Shown here one piece after another: positions 1-12,140 of a stretch of DNA of 64,000 nt (position 1 is the first letter of the stretch; every line of letters begins with the position of its first letter). The notes beneath the pieces are model-generated. The model searched no databases, was not told the DNA's origin, and saw nothing but the letters and a program-made list of their open reading frames with translations. The stretch is from Paracentrotus lividus. Taxonomy: Eukaryota > Echinodermata > Echinoidea > Camarodonta > Echinidae. The translations under genes and the position numbers were made by a program. The DNA lies in contig CALNVZ010002974.1 in assembly GCA_940671915.1 (NCBI GenBank), positions 17,947,725-18,011,724 of the forward strand. Direction: 5' to 3'.

Positions 1-477
1 GGTATGGGAGTATTGTTTTAGACCCAAGGAAGTTTTTTAAAATGGTTTGGGGGTGGGAAGACCATCACTTGGTTGACTCTGATGGTCATTATGGTCTAAT
101 TTTGGCCCCCAAAATGATAAAAATGACAATTTTTGGCTGAAATTGACCAAAATGACCCCTTTATCGACCCACCGAGTCAATAAAACCACTTTTTCTAGAA
201 TCAGCGCACATTTTTACATCAGATAGGTTTTAAAAATCCCATTTATCGGCAAAAATTATAGAAATAAAATACCCTTGACCACAAGTGACCAAAATGGTCA
301 TTTTTGGACAAAAATTGGCCAAAATGGCCGAAGTGTCATGGGTACAGTCAGTAAGAGGGACATTTTTGGAATCAGCGCAAAATTTTACTCTAGTTAGGAC
401 CTTCAAACCTTCCCCAGCAAAAATGCTGATTAAAGGCCCTTGGCTCCTAGGGTAATAAGTAAAATTTATTGAAACGC

Positions 478-560
478 AGTGACGGATCCTGGATTTGAAA
501 ATAGGGGATCGAATCCTTCAAAAAAAAAGTAGGGGCACGCCTGCTGCCCCATCATCACAT
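478..560. repeat. Fragment of a CAGTGRCGGATC-type dispersed repeat
   Basis: The segment begins CAGTGACGGATCCTGGAT and runs into an A-rich stretch and a G/C-rich patch. The same opening, CAGTGGCGGATCTA, starts the fuller inverted-repeat element at 56148, and a related ACACGGATCCACGG lies near 15114. Only one end is visible here, so it is probably a truncated copy. Family assignment is by eye. Confidence 0.4.
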
Positions 561-1247
561 CCTCCTCCAATACTATTGATAATAATAATGATTATACCAG
601 TTTCTTATAAAAACATTTGCCAGTTATGACCAATGCATTTATAGTGTATCTTTACCTCGGTGATTAAAAATCGAGTATAATCCATTGATAAAATTACGAT
701 CACGAATTGTAGGCCTATAGGGCACATTCTCTACTCCTTGAGGAGAATCCTAACATTTCAGTTAATTTCTAAATATCTTAGATGCCATTATATGCCTGAT
801 AAAAATGATATGTTTTCGACTAAAACAGAGTAAGGTCTATGCATAATACAAACCCAATATTTGCATCCTCCACTAACTCAATAATATTTCTAGTCCTTTA
901 ATGAACAATATGTGTACTTTCCTTGTTTCCAAGTCCTATATGAGCATTTGCCATAGTGTTGTTTCTTTACACTTACAACGCGCTTAAGGTGCTCCACGAG
1001 GACACTTAATAATTAAATGTACACATCAAAAGGACCATTTGATTTAATGAAAAATGAACATGTACATTCAAAGTTCTATTTAGGTGTGATTTTAAGAGTT
1101 TCTTGAACAGGTCTACAGATGTAGATTAATGGGCCAGAAAACAATATATTTCTTATATATTTCTTGGGCTCGGGTTTTGTTTAGCTTTGTACATGGACAA
1201 AATCCAACAGTGCATGTAAATAATTATTAAGTAATGCAAATTACTTT

Positions 1248-1742
1248 TTATTATCGAATAAGCATAACCATGTTATGCTTATAATAAACTTGAACTTGAA
1301 CTTAAAATCATTATCGAGACAAAATGAATCGGACATGTACATGTATATCTGTGGGTTTTTTTAATACCTTATGTGTCCGTAAGATATTATTTCGTAAAAT
1401 AAATTTGCCAGTCTAATGAGTACATGAAACCTCTAACATAAATGTTAATGATGATATTCAAATCAATTTTCTCAATCTGCTATACTTATGCGGGTCAGAA
1501 ACGAAAAACGATCAAAGGTATATGATCTTTTAAGGTCGGTGTATTAAATACTCTATCTTTTTTTAATGAAATCAACACGTGTACAAATTAACACGTGTTA
1601 AAATTCAATAATCCATAAACCAGCTCAAGCCGCTGATAAAATATACTGCAAGGTTGATTTTAAAAAAAATGATATATCTGATGAACGTTAATCATTCATG
1701 TTCGTTCATTCCAATAACATGGTTATGCTTATTCGATAATAA
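1248..1742. mobile_element. Inverted-repeat element with perfect 29-bp arms
   Basis: Bases 1248-1276 (TTATTATCGAATAAGCATAA...) are the exact reverse complement of 1714-1742. Similarity fades quickly outside the arms. The 437-bp interior has no open frame of note but includes a small palindrome built on AACACGTGTT near 1600. The structure fits a MITE or other foldback element; a clear target-site duplication is not visible. Confidence 0.5.
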
Positions 1743-2289
1743 TTGTGATATTTATACTATGTTGGCATATTTGATCAAATCAATATGTGCATGCTAGTCA
1801 ATAAAATCATGTCATGAAATGTAACATTGTTTAATTATTCTTTAAGGTGAAGGCGAATCGTAATGTTCCCCATGGTTATATTTATTCCATAGCAATTGAT
1901 GCAATTACACTAAAGGTTACATGGAGAACTGTTTCTTATAATAATGGGAATGTTCATTGCATAGTTTGTCAAATTTGAGTACTAGCATAATCCAGACAAA
2001 TCATTATCATAAATTGTGACATCATACCGTGTGTTAAGTTTATGGAAGAGATGCATTTTGCCCACACGATTGGGCTGATGTTCTTTGCTAAATTGGCCTC
2101 GGAAATGCTCATGATGGAGGCGCTTTCGTGATTAATACGATTTGATCTCCAAATCGTATAATTTTCGTATTTATCATTAACAATGTTGATTAGTTCAACC
2201 TCTTCGGAGAGTACCGGTACATAATTTCCCCCATAGATCCGAATGAAACAATATGGAAATAACCTACCTTTAACTCAAACAACCTCATC

Positions 2290-2625
2290 TAAATCCCCCT
2301 TAAGTAAGTCCGTCAAGACGGACTAGTTTTAATGCTCGTCGGTCACGATGGACTAGCTTTCCAAAAAGCTAGTCGGTCATGACAGACTAGCTTTAAAGCT
2401 AGTCGGTCCCGACAGACTAATGTTAAAGCTCGTCCGTCGTGACCGACCAGTTTGACGGACTAGCACAAAAGCTAGTCGTAGTGATGCCCAGACTGACGAG
2501 CTTTTGAGCAGGACTAGCTTTACAGCTAGTCGGTCATGGTGTAAAAGCTAGTCCGTCGCGCTTTTCTGCCGCGATGTTCTTGCTGCTGTCTTGACAGACT
2601 AGCATGACGGACGAGGTTAATATGG
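2290..2625. repeat. Cluster of imperfect palindromes built on GCTAGTCSGTC
   Basis: The segment is a chain of short palindromic units of the form AAGCTAGTCGGTC, a few bases, then GACAGACTAGCTT. Forward cores (GCTAGTCGGTC, GCTCGTCCGTC) alternate with reverse cores (GACGGACTAGC, GACAGACTAGC) at least seven times, about 30-40 bp apart, with drift between copies. It is more GC-rich than its surroundings. A second, smaller cluster of the same units lies at 3905-4105. The two may be the ends of one element of about 1.8 kb; that is inference. Confidence 0.6.
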
Positions 2626-3370
2626 CTTCACCAGCTTGTCAGAGACGTCAAATCTGAAATATTAGAAGACATTATAAAGATAAGATTAAAAACATGCATT
2701 TTGTCACAAGAATTTGAGCAGAAAAAAAAAATAATATTGTGATGAAGTAAATCAGAAGAACGGAATTAATACAGGAGCCACGATTAGGTAACATCATGGC
2801 AATTATCAAATAATGGGGGCACGGGGCCCAGGGGTCGCCGCCATGGCTGGCATCATGATCATGACTTTTTGTTGTTGGCCTACCTGCTTTTGTATTTTCG
2901 GCGTATACACTTGTCCTTGAGAGCCACTTCGGGAATCCCAAAGTCGTGCCTCTAATCCAATATTCTTTTCTTTCAGATACAAGTAATCTAAAAGAAAAGT
3001 GGCGCCTATATTTATTTATTAGAATTAAATTTTAATTTTTATAATTTAATGTGATTGTTACTATCGTTGTAAATACACACAATTTATAAATTGATTTGGC
3101 AAGACAAATTTTCACGTTGGTGATTATAGCATTAATCTATTTGAAAAAAATAACGCTATCTGTGAACTGAAACATAAGGAATTTAAAAGAGTACTCACAC
3201 AGTCATGTCACAGGAAGGAGATCGCCATTATTATCAAAATCTTAATCTTTACGGGGTATATCAAGTGTGCGTCTGTACAGTTTGCTCAGTAAATGGAATT
3301 CACATACAGATAATGCAACTTATAGTGATGTCCTTTTCGCAATGCGCATGTTATTCAATCAATTGTACCA

Positions 3371-3838
3371 CCTTCTAATTCACTGCTGTTGCTAAGCCGG
3401 GCATTCACCAGAAATCTATAAGAATAGACGGTTCATGGGTTCTATAGTATCGAAGTATTCAATTAACCTGTAATTAAAGAATGGAACAATATTTCTAACC
3501 TACTCGTGAATGGCATACTTGTCACGATTGATGTTATTTCGGCTATCGTATTGCTCTCAGATTGTCAAGCCAAAACAACCTTTGTTTGAGAATGTTGATT
3601 GTATCCAACTTCTATTCACTGTTGTTGCTAAGCCGGGCATTCACCAGCAATCTGTAAGAAAATACCGGGTTCTTGAGTTCTATAGTAACAAGGTATTCAA
3701 TTAGCCTGTAATTGAAGAATGGAGAACAATATTTGGAATCTACCGGTACTCGCGAATTGCATACTTGTTATGATAGATGTTATGTCTCGTAAGCTTTCAG
3801 ATTGTCAAGCCTAAACAACCTTTGTTTCAGAATGCATC
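3371..3838. repeat. Tandem duplication, two copies about 236 bp apart
   Basis: Bases 3371-3607 and 3608-3838 are diverged copies. Both include GCTAAGCCGGGCATTCACCA (from 3391 and 3627), then TATTCAATTA, AACAATATTT and TCAGATTGTCAAGCC in the same order. The pair lies between the two palindrome clusters at 2290-2625 and 3905-4105. An open frame of 64 codons crosses the copies but is not kept in both, so I do not call it coding. Confidence 0.7.
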
Positions 3839-3904
3839 AACTTGATTATGTTCGGAAACAGAATAAATAGAGGAGGTACATTGAAACGACATTGCAACTA
3901 TTTG

Positions 3905-4105
3905 CATCAAAAGCTAGTCAGTCATTTTAATGGGTAAACTGGGTCGACCCAGCTACTTTTATTGACCTAGTCGGTCCCGTGGACGGACCAGCTATCAGCT
4001 TGACGGACGAGCTTTAAAGCTTTAAAGCTCGTCCGTCAAGTTGAGAGATGTAGATTCAACCATGACAGACTAGCTTTAAAACTAGTCGGTTCATTGGCGG
4101 ACGAG
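3905..4105. repeat. Second palindrome cluster, same GCTAGTC/GACGGAC units
   Basis: The segment contains AAAGCTAGTCAGTC, GACGGACCAGCT, GACGGACGAGCTTTAAAGC, GCTCGTCCGTC and GACAGACTAGCTTTAAAAC. These are the same alternating cores as at 2290-2625. A near-perfect palindrome centred near 4018 joins GACGGACGAGCTTTAAAGC to its complement. Confidence 0.55.
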
Positions 4106-5521
4106 GTTAGGTTTTCAGTGTACTCTGCGGCCATTACTTTGGTGTAAAAATACAGATTTCTTTGTATATATATTTTTTTTACATTGTATTCAAATTATTT
4201 TGTGTCAAGTTGTTTTGGTGGTTTGTTTTGGTTAGTTAGGCCTAATTAAAAAAACAAAACAAAACAAAACAAAAAAAAACCTTCATCCTCTAGGCCCAAT
4301 AGATTTTTTTATAAAAGATCTATTTTTTTTGGGGGGGGGGGGAAATATTACCTAAACCAGCCAGGCAATATTCTTAATAATCGACAAAACGGGTGATTAA
4401 ATCTACTGCAATTAAATGAACATAACTTTCCTCCTTAACCCAAACACTGAGATATTTAGTTAGTCAGCCTATTGAAATCAAACTCGTTGAGTTGAAATGG
4501 ACAGGTTGTACTCGGAGCAAGCACATCACTATTATTCCTTATGAAAATGTAGACAGTGTCAGTAATCATAGCGTTCATATAATGCTACTATTCAAATGCA
4601 TATTGCTTGTGGCATGAGCATAATTTGCTATTGTATTCCTTTTGTTATGACAAGAGGTATCTATTACATACCGCATTCCCCAATTTGATTGCTATATAAA
4701 ATGCAATTATATTAGAATTGGAATATAACCCCTTGAGGTAAACGGGTAGCACGGTTGAATACAAAGTCCTTGTCCTTTTTTTCCTCGACGCCTAGTGGAG
4801 TGTTTTAAGATAGATGAAAGTCAAATACGGTTTCAGATAAATAAAAGATATTCTAAAAAATTGTTAATCTTTCGGTCTTATTATAAATTCCTTAAGAATT
4901 AATTGATATTATGTTATATTCAACATACATGATATACATTTACCGTACCCCTACTTAGTTGCATAATCAATCCGTATCATACGAGTGGGGCCCGTGTTTT
5001 CATCGTATCACAATGGCGGGGAAAAAAATCAAGTATTCAAACGAAAAAAAGTAGTCATTTTCATGTGTTTAAATCTGGTCAAGGAAAGCATATAAAGTTA
5101 TTCCAACTTCACAGACAAAATTATATAAAGATTATCTTTTTAGGTTTTTACTACATGGACTACAGAAATAGTCTTCAGAAATATACCGTGGGATGAAGTA
5201 ATTGTCAATACATAAATTATGTAGCAAATGTCAGTATGAATTAGCCAATAATGGATTGATACTGAAACAAAACAGGTAATGTAATCATGGACATTGAACT
5301 AATTTTGTTACTTAGTAACATATTTGTGGCATACATGTTTTAAGAATAAAGAATGAGTTTGTAATCGGGTAATAAAGTGGGCTAATGTGCATAAGACTAA
5401 ACGATCAGAATGCTGCATTCTGCGTTCTAGGAAAACAGAAAACAGGACGGTTTGAGTAGTTCAGGATTTAAGAAAACCGGGCTGCTGTGGCATTGTGGTT
5501 TTCATGGAATAAGCCATCTGA

Positions 5522-5781
5522 TTAATGCGGCGGTCACAACTCGTCGTAGGCTACGGGCCATGTGCCATCAACGTAGCCTGCGTTGTATGTGCAATGCATG
5601 CATAGGTCGTTGGTCAATGTCTGCGATTCCTGCGTTTCTGTAGTAAGGGTATTGGAAAAAAATTACTGCACGTCGTACATGCAATGTGCCTGCGAGGTAC
5701 CTGCGCTGCACGATTTTTCTACGAAATCCATCGTAGGGAGTTGCACGTGGAAAGTACGGCGAGTTGTGACCGCCGCATTAG
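5522..5781. mobile_element. MITE-like element with about 23-bp terminal inverted repeats
   Basis: The left end TAATGCGGCGGTCACAACTC is matched in inverse by the right end GAGTTGTGACCGCCGCATTA. The 260-bp unit is GC-richer than its flanks and repeats words such as CGTAGG and CCTGCG. GAT flanks both ends and could be a short target-site duplication, but three bases is weak evidence. Two overlapping short open frames lie inside; neither resembles a known protein. Confidence 0.6.
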
Positions 5782-5913
5782 ATATGAACACAGGTCACTA
5801 CTCCTCATATACAGTATGTCAATAACAATCAGTCTAGCCGAACGGAATTTTATATGTTAGATGTGTCTGCTTTATCGAATAATCAACTCAGTGACAAGTG
5901 TGGCCTCATTCAT

Positions 5914-5941
5914 TGTGTGTGTGTGTGTGTGTGTGTGTGTG
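5914..5941. repeat. (TG)n microsatellite
   Basis: An uninterrupted TG dinucleotide run of 28 bases. Confidence 0.95.
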
Positions 5942-6140
5942 ACCCTGCGATCCAGGGTCTACTAACCTCAACATTTTTTTTTAAATTTCAACCCTCCCCC
6001 CCCCTCCACAAAAAAAAAAGTTCAAAAGAGTTAAAACGTATGACACATCATTACATGCATTGGCAGCATATTTTAAGATCTCTGTGAGCTTCCACAATGT
6101 TACTTCATTCCTAACATTCAGCTGGATTATGAGATCATTG

Positions 6141-6373
6141 GGGTGTAAAACAAAGACTTACGATTGATAAAAAGTTACGATTGATTTTTTCTCGGTAGCC
6201 TCATTTGGAAACGAGGTACAGTCATGGATTAGGATTTGGATATGATTAAGAGTAGGGTTTGGGCTAGGGCTAGAATAAAAATCATCAACTTTGAAGCATC
6301 CTATCCATGATGAGGCTTTCGAGAAAAAATCAGTCGTAACTTTTTATCAATCGTAAGTCTTTGTGTTACACCC
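6141..6373. mobile_element. MITE-like foldback element with about 60-bp arms
   Basis: The left arm starts GGGTGTAAAACAAAGACTTA, and the right arm ends TAAGTCTTTGTGTTACACCC. Pairing continues inward through AATCGTAA, the A/T-run AAAAAGTTACGA and a CTCAT block. The roughly 110-bp loop contains a GGGTTTGGGCTAGGGCTAG segment. There is no coding capacity. Confidence 0.75.
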
Positions 6374-6482
6374 ACATATCTCACATTTATGTCTTCATTG
6401 CGAAATCCCTTTGCTTTAATTGTTCCTCAGAAAGCCACTAAAACTTTTGATAAATTCAATTTTAAGATCGTGCATGTATTTT

Positions 6483-6917
6483 TATGTTACTATATTTTGG
6501 TACTACAACTATAATACTACCGATAATACTACAATTTAAGTTCACTCGATACATCCATGAGTGATAATTATTGTTACGATACTTACAATGTCTACAATGA
6601 TGATGATAATGATGATTAGTATAAGAAACTACAAATATAAATGAGAAGAAATAGAGGACATACAGTATATATGACGATTTTAGTATAATATGAAAAACTA
6701 TATGTTACTATATTTTGGTACTACAACTATAATACTACCGATAATACTACAATTTAAGTTCACTTGATACATCCATGAGTGATAATTATTGTTACGATAC
6801 TTACAATGTCTACGATGATGATGATAATGATGATTAGTATAAGAAAATACAAATATAAATGAGAAGAAATAGAGGACATACAGTATATATGACGATTTTA
6901 GTATAATATGAAAAACT
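6483..6917. repeat. Recent tandem duplication, 218-bp period
   Basis: Bases 6483-6700 are repeated almost exactly at 6701-6917. Both copies start TATGTTACTATATTTTGGTA and end ATAATATGAAAAACT. Only a few substitutions separate them (for example C/T near 6546 and 6764, and A/G in the GATGATGATAATGATGATTAG block). The near-identity suggests a young duplication or an assembly duplication. Confidence 0.9.
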
Positions 6918-7337
6918 GAAACCATTTTTATCTAATTTAAACCTTCTTTATCATTTTTTTGGTTAATGCAAATTCACAACACTGAGCAAATCCGTCATCA
7001 AATCCCCCATGCTCTGCTTTTGTGACAATAATTGTTTTCTGTGAATCCTTGTTATTCTGCTTGGGTAGTCTAATTGCATTGTAGTCACGTATGTTGTTAT
7101 TATTGAATTCATTCCCAAGACACTGAAAAAGAATGCATCAGCGAGAAAATGCAATCTCACTTCACACCCTCCTCCTCTTCCCTCTTTTCCGTCTAGCTTT
7201 CCCGTTTTCACCAGATATTTTTCTCCTTCTATTTTTTCATCCTCTCCATCTGTCTCACATTTTTTACTCTTCATTTTCTCTCCATCTTCAGCTTTCTTGC
7301 TTGCGCTCTTTCTTTCTTACTCCCATATATCATCGAC

Positions 7338-7338
<1 letters not shown>

Positions 7339-7376
<38 letters not shown>

Positions 7377-7440
7377 ACCCTCCCTCTCTCACTCTACCCC
7401 TCCTTCTCTAACTTTCTCCCTCTCTTTCTCTCTTTTTTTT
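7339..7440. repeat. (CT)n microsatellite and pyrimidine-rich tract
   Basis: A pure CT run of about 36 bases is followed by C/T-rich DNA to about 7440. The open frames crossing it translate to Ser-Leu repeats, a typical artefact of CT repeats. Confidence 0.9.
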
Positions 7441-8415
7441 ACCGATCCCATAAGTATTCATAGTACAAAAATTTGTTCTAAATCACAGAGGATTTGCTTT
7501 GCCCATGTTGATAGAAAATAGAATGGAATTAAAAGTACATGTACATGTATGGTCTAACTTATTTTTGACAGAGTTCGGACGATCTCCATATCTTGTATTT
7601 ATTTTTAGACAAGATGTAACGAAGTACCTACAGTATTAAAATTGCTTCTAAATCATTGATGATTATCCATTTAGCACCGCTCATGAAAAAGTGAAGGATG
7701 ATCCTTGTTACTAAACAATCCTCTGCAAGGCGAGCGGATAAAAGAAGCGTATAACAATATGTGGCAGGTGCTAACATCAATTTTAGTTCATTATATTCAC
7801 TAAACTATGAGATCCTATATCAACATAAAATATGCATGGCCATCAACAGCTAAGGGTAGATTATTTTTCCATTCACTCATCATTCTGTAAGCTATTTATA
7901 ACATATTGTGTGAACTTCGTCCATCCTCTCGAACAACGATTTTCTGTATTGTTTTTCTTATTTTATCCACCTCGTTTTTATCAGCTTATCCACCAAGGTC
8001 TGATCCAAATTCATAAGAAAAAGAAGGCCAAAGTTTCGCCCGACGTCAATTTCCCAGGGCATGTATTTTCCGAATCTCGTTGGCTCTCCCCCCCAAAAAA
8101 AAAAAAAAACTAAAACAAAAAAGAAGTCTATATTGATACCGCTTGCGTACGATTGTGTGAAAATTTTCTTATATTATTTCGCCAGAATTCATAGTGATTA
8201 AAGCATGAATTGCTGGAAGAGAATGAAGCCCTATATTGGAATGGGGTAAAAGAGAGGTCAAATATTCACGTGATAACCCACGTTTAGCTAATTTAGCTTA
8301 TAAATTCTATAGATATCCTGTTGTTTATGTCGAAGGGTTTCATACAATAAGCCAGTAGAAAAAACTAATTAAAAGAATGTATTTATCACGTTGATTTTAA
8401 AGTTTGTTCAAAGGC

Positions 8416-8416
<1 letters not shown>

Positions 8417-8450
<34 letters not shown>
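8417..8450. repeat. Poly(T) tract
   Basis: A run of 34 T. It could be the tail of a minus-strand retroposed sequence, but no such body is recognisable to its left. Confidence 0.85.
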
Positions 8451-8454
<4 letters not shown>

Positions 8455-9308
8455 GCCGAAGTATGTAAGCCAATATATGTAGTACATGCAAATTTTTATA
8501 TCCAAAATACCTCAAGCTTTTTAAGGTTACTTTCGATGTCTATATTTGAGAGATTGTGAGGGCGTAAGTCACCGTTTCGATCGATAAAAGAGCATTAATA
8601 TAGAAAATACATTTTTTTTTTCCCTCCTCTATAAAACTTATTTTAACCTGACTAAATGATGTTTCCTTTTGATTTGATACTATTTTGTCTTAAGACATGT
8701 ATAAGAAAGAAAAGTAATTTAACAGAAGACATGTTTTCCATTGACAAAATTAGTTTTAATGTGAAATAAAGCACATGAGAAATGTTTCATTTTCATTCAC
8801 TTGAAAATGGTAAAAACGCATACTTTAGTTCAATCATCACAATATATTACCATATGTAATATGTTAACACTCTATCTTTACAACAACAAAAAATGACATA
8901 TGTAAAGTACATCATATGAGTATACTGAGTAATAAAGGGTGAATACAGTCATGATACATAGTAGGATACACACAGTAAAGAAAGAAGAGACTACACTGTA
9001 CAACTTTGACAGGAGTCTATTATTTCTCTTCACATTAAAGCGAACATATGATTGTCATAATTATGGTACTTTGGTTTCCATGAATATCATGTTTCAGTAT
9101 GTTTTGCATTTTGGAAAATAACATTTTTCACAAGACAAAACGTTATAAAAAATACATACATTATCTAATTCATGATGTATAAGTGAGCATGTAAATGTCA
9201 TTAAAAAAAAGTATAATTTTCTAATTTCATGAAAGATTGTACTTGTACCACATTTCATTCATATTTCAGATTGAATCAAACTATCTACGTTTATCTAATC
9301 TGTTGTTA

Positions 9309-9541
9309 TGCTGCAGTCACACAGACATTTACGTTGAGTTACGTCCTATTGCGTCCAAAAATTATTTTCTTTACTGCGGATCCCCACGGATGCCTTTCCG
9401 TCATGGTCAGCAGTGGAAATAGTGATAATTTCGTTCATCCAATAACACAAAGAAATACATAAAAAATGATATAATAGAAGATGAAATATGATTAAAGCAA
9501 CAAAAACGTAACTATACGTAAGTGTCTGTGTGACTGTAGCA
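9309..9541. mobile_element. MITE copy 1 of a head-to-tail pair
   Basis: The left end TGCTGCAGTCACACAGACA and the right end TGTCTGTGTGACTGTAGCA are inverted repeats, extended inward by ACGTATAGTTACGT-like sequence. The interior shares most of its length with copy 2 (CGTCCAAAAATTATTTTCTTT, then GTGGAAATAGTGATAATTT). Copy 1 is separated from copy 2 by exactly TTAA. Confidence 0.8.
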
Positions 9542-9545
9542 TTAA

Positions 9546-9777
9546 TGCTACAGTCACACAGACACTTACGTATAGTTACGTCCGGTTGCGTCCAAAAATT
9601 ATTTTCTTTTCTGCGATCCCCACGAATGCCTTCTCGTCATAGTCAGGAGTGGAAATAGTGATAATTTTGTTCATCTAATAAAACAAAGAAATACATAAGA
9701 AATGATAGAATAGAAGATGAAATAAGATTAAAACAATGAAAATGTAACTATACGTAAGTGCCTGTGTGACTGCAGCA
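9546..9777. mobile_element. MITE copy 2 of a head-to-tail pair
   Basis: The left end TGCTACAGTCACACAGACAC and the right end GTGCCTGTGTGACTGCAGCA are inverted repeats of about 30 bp. It is the same family and orientation as the copy at 9309-9541. The flanks are TTA to the left of copy 1, TTAA between the copies and TTGA to the right. This suggests a TTAA-type target site shared by adjacent insertions, as used by piggyBac-like transposases; that link is inference. Confidence 0.8.
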
Positions 9778-12134
9778 TTGAATTGGACAATCCATACACT
9801 GTCTCTTTCAGTATGATAGGCAATGGTTGTGTATGACCAGTTAAAATTGACAAATAAAATTGTAACACACTAAACAGCTACTGTTCTCCTCTTTAAACAA
9901 GGTGTTTTATATATAAATCTTGAAATTTAGGTCTAAGCCATCTTCCTAAATTGATAAACTATCATGTTTATTTCCTTCTTTTATCATTAATAACTCTCTG
10001 AAGGTAATACAGTGTTCGAGTTGATGTTGGTGAAAATATATTTCTCTTGGTGCATCTGGACCAAACCCATTATGCCAATTTTCTTCAAATAGCCTTGGAG
10101 GCGATCAACCGACAAATTTAGACAGTATTACATTTACATGTACCTGTCCAGGAAGAAATATATACGTTTTCCTCTATATATGCAGTGTTCTCATTTAGAA
10201 ATCCCCTAGTTTTCATCGTTTTGAGAGGTTTCCTCCGGAATAGTACCTTACCTGTCAATTGCAAGCGTCTTGGAAATTTTATCTCCGATATATTTAAGAT
10301 TATTAAGTAAATAACCACAAGACCAGAAAATTTATCAGACACCAACTAAATCCCCAAATGAACACTACAATATCAGGTAATTTCTCAAAAACGCATGTAT
10401 TCCACAGAGACTATTTTGGGGCTGTGTTTAACGTTAATAGTGTACTCCAAAGTGTATCCAAATATTAGAAGGAAAGGAAATATATTTTATTCCCTTTTCA
10501 ACTTTAACCACCACTCTGAAATTACTTAATAAATTAATAAATGTGAGGATACAGGGTATGAGCACTATAAACTTTTACAGTGAAACCATTTTTTTTAACT
10601 TTTTTTTTTAAAGAAAGAAAGAGCAGCCATCACAGTAAGGTAATTTTGCCTTTAAAATTATTTATGATCCAATGTTCAAGTATTTTAGGACTGATAAAAG
10701 ACGACAGTCTCCTCGCCTTATAACGAGCATGGATATGAGACTTTGATCTAATGAGGCAGTCCTAATTTCAAACATACAATTTTTTCTCATGTGTTAGATA
10801 TGTTCAGTATAACAAGAGTTTGTTATTACATGCACAAAGTTATTTGCTTGGAAACATAAATTTCTTGAAAACAGTAAATTAATATTATTGAAATATTACA
10901 ACATTAGCTTTATCATTTCCTTTGTTTTAATAAACTTCCTGTGTTATATTGCTCTTATATGTCCATGATAATTAATACAAATTTGGCCTTGTAAGCTAGC
11001 AGTTTTAGGCAGTCTCCATCCAGAGTTAAAAAATAAAAAAAAAATGATAACATGTATTTCACTAATAAGATGTTTTCAATGTGTCAAACCCTGGCTATTA
11101 TTACATACATGTAAAACATGAACTACATGTACACAAACAAGCCCTTGCATTACATAACATCCTGTTATTGTTCTTTTTAATTTCATACATGTTGTTTACC
11201 TCTATGAAGTATGTGCTTCACATAGAGTTTCATAACATCTAACTAGCTACATACTCTGGATACATGTACGGTGGTAATAACAAGGCTGTGAGTGGGGTTT
11301 CATGAAAAAGAAAAGAGAAAAGTCCAGCAGCCATGATTCCACCCACAACAACCTGCAGTACATGTTAGGCCTAATGCAACAACATACAATGATTATGTTT
11401 TCACATTTTCCCAAAGAAGAGTCCCAAATAATCACTAAAAAAAACCTGTCTAAAATCCCTGATTTTGTAGTAAAAATGCAGAATCAGAGGCATCTTTCCA
11501 CAGCACTATGGGCTCATGTTCAATGCTTTAAAAAAAAAATGTAAAAAATCGTTACAAAACACAACATCAGAGAATTTAAGGAAGGCAATTTTTATGGCGA
11601 ATATCCCAAGCTTTTATATTGTAGTATGGTATCGAGAAAAAATAAACTTGTACACTGCCAATGCATTGGCTTTGTGTATAAAGTTAATGCAAGTCCCAAC
11701 ATACTTTCATTCAATGGAAACGGGAGCCGCACTCTGACAGGTGCTGTAACACTAGCAGTTAACATCCAAAATGACAAACAGGAAAGCAAAATTTGACAAT
11801 GAATTGGGAAAAACAGGAAACAAAATCAGAATTCTGCACAAAATCAGATATTTCACAACCATCAGTAACTCATTGGCTGCCACATACTTAGCAATCTGAT
11901 AATATTCTGTGTGTTTGATTGTTTTTTTTTACATTTTCACTTAGAATTTACTTTTTGAAAATAAGATGAAAACATGTTAACTAAAGATAAGAACAGGAAA
12001 CCAAGGTACAAGTACATCTTCTTTAAATAGTTTTTAAAGCAATGAATCAAAATTAAAAGTGGCATAAACCTCAAATATTGACATGATAAGACTGCTTTGT
12101 TCTTTCATAGAATAATGATCACTAAACAAGAGAT

Positions 12135-12140
12135 TTTATT
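12135..12140 (-). other. Candidate polyadenylation signal AATAAA
   Basis: Read on the minus strand this is AATAAA, about 405 bases after the ankib1 stop codon. It is the first canonical hexamer I noticed downstream of the stop. In AT-rich DNA such hexamers occur by chance, so use of this site is uncertain. Confidence 0.35.

Larger units (their letters stand above)
1..12100. other. Gene-poor region downstream of ankib1
   Basis: I see no coding exon here that I can support on either strand. The open frames present are short, run through simple repeats or A/T-rich DNA, and lack recognisable domains. The content is mostly repeats, listed separately: inverted-repeat elements, tandem duplications, a palindrome cluster and microsatellites. 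An imperfect direct repeat with a spacing of about 171 bp, marked by the shared word TCAGCGCA at 201 and 372, occupies roughly the first 470 bases. The stretches 7500-8400, 8460-9300 and 9780-12100 hold nothing I recognise apart from the 3' end of ankib1. Confidence 0.6.

Noticed and set aside
7133-7521. Overlapping Ser/Leu-rich open frames
   Set aside because: They are translations of a CT microsatellite and its pyrimidine-rich flank.
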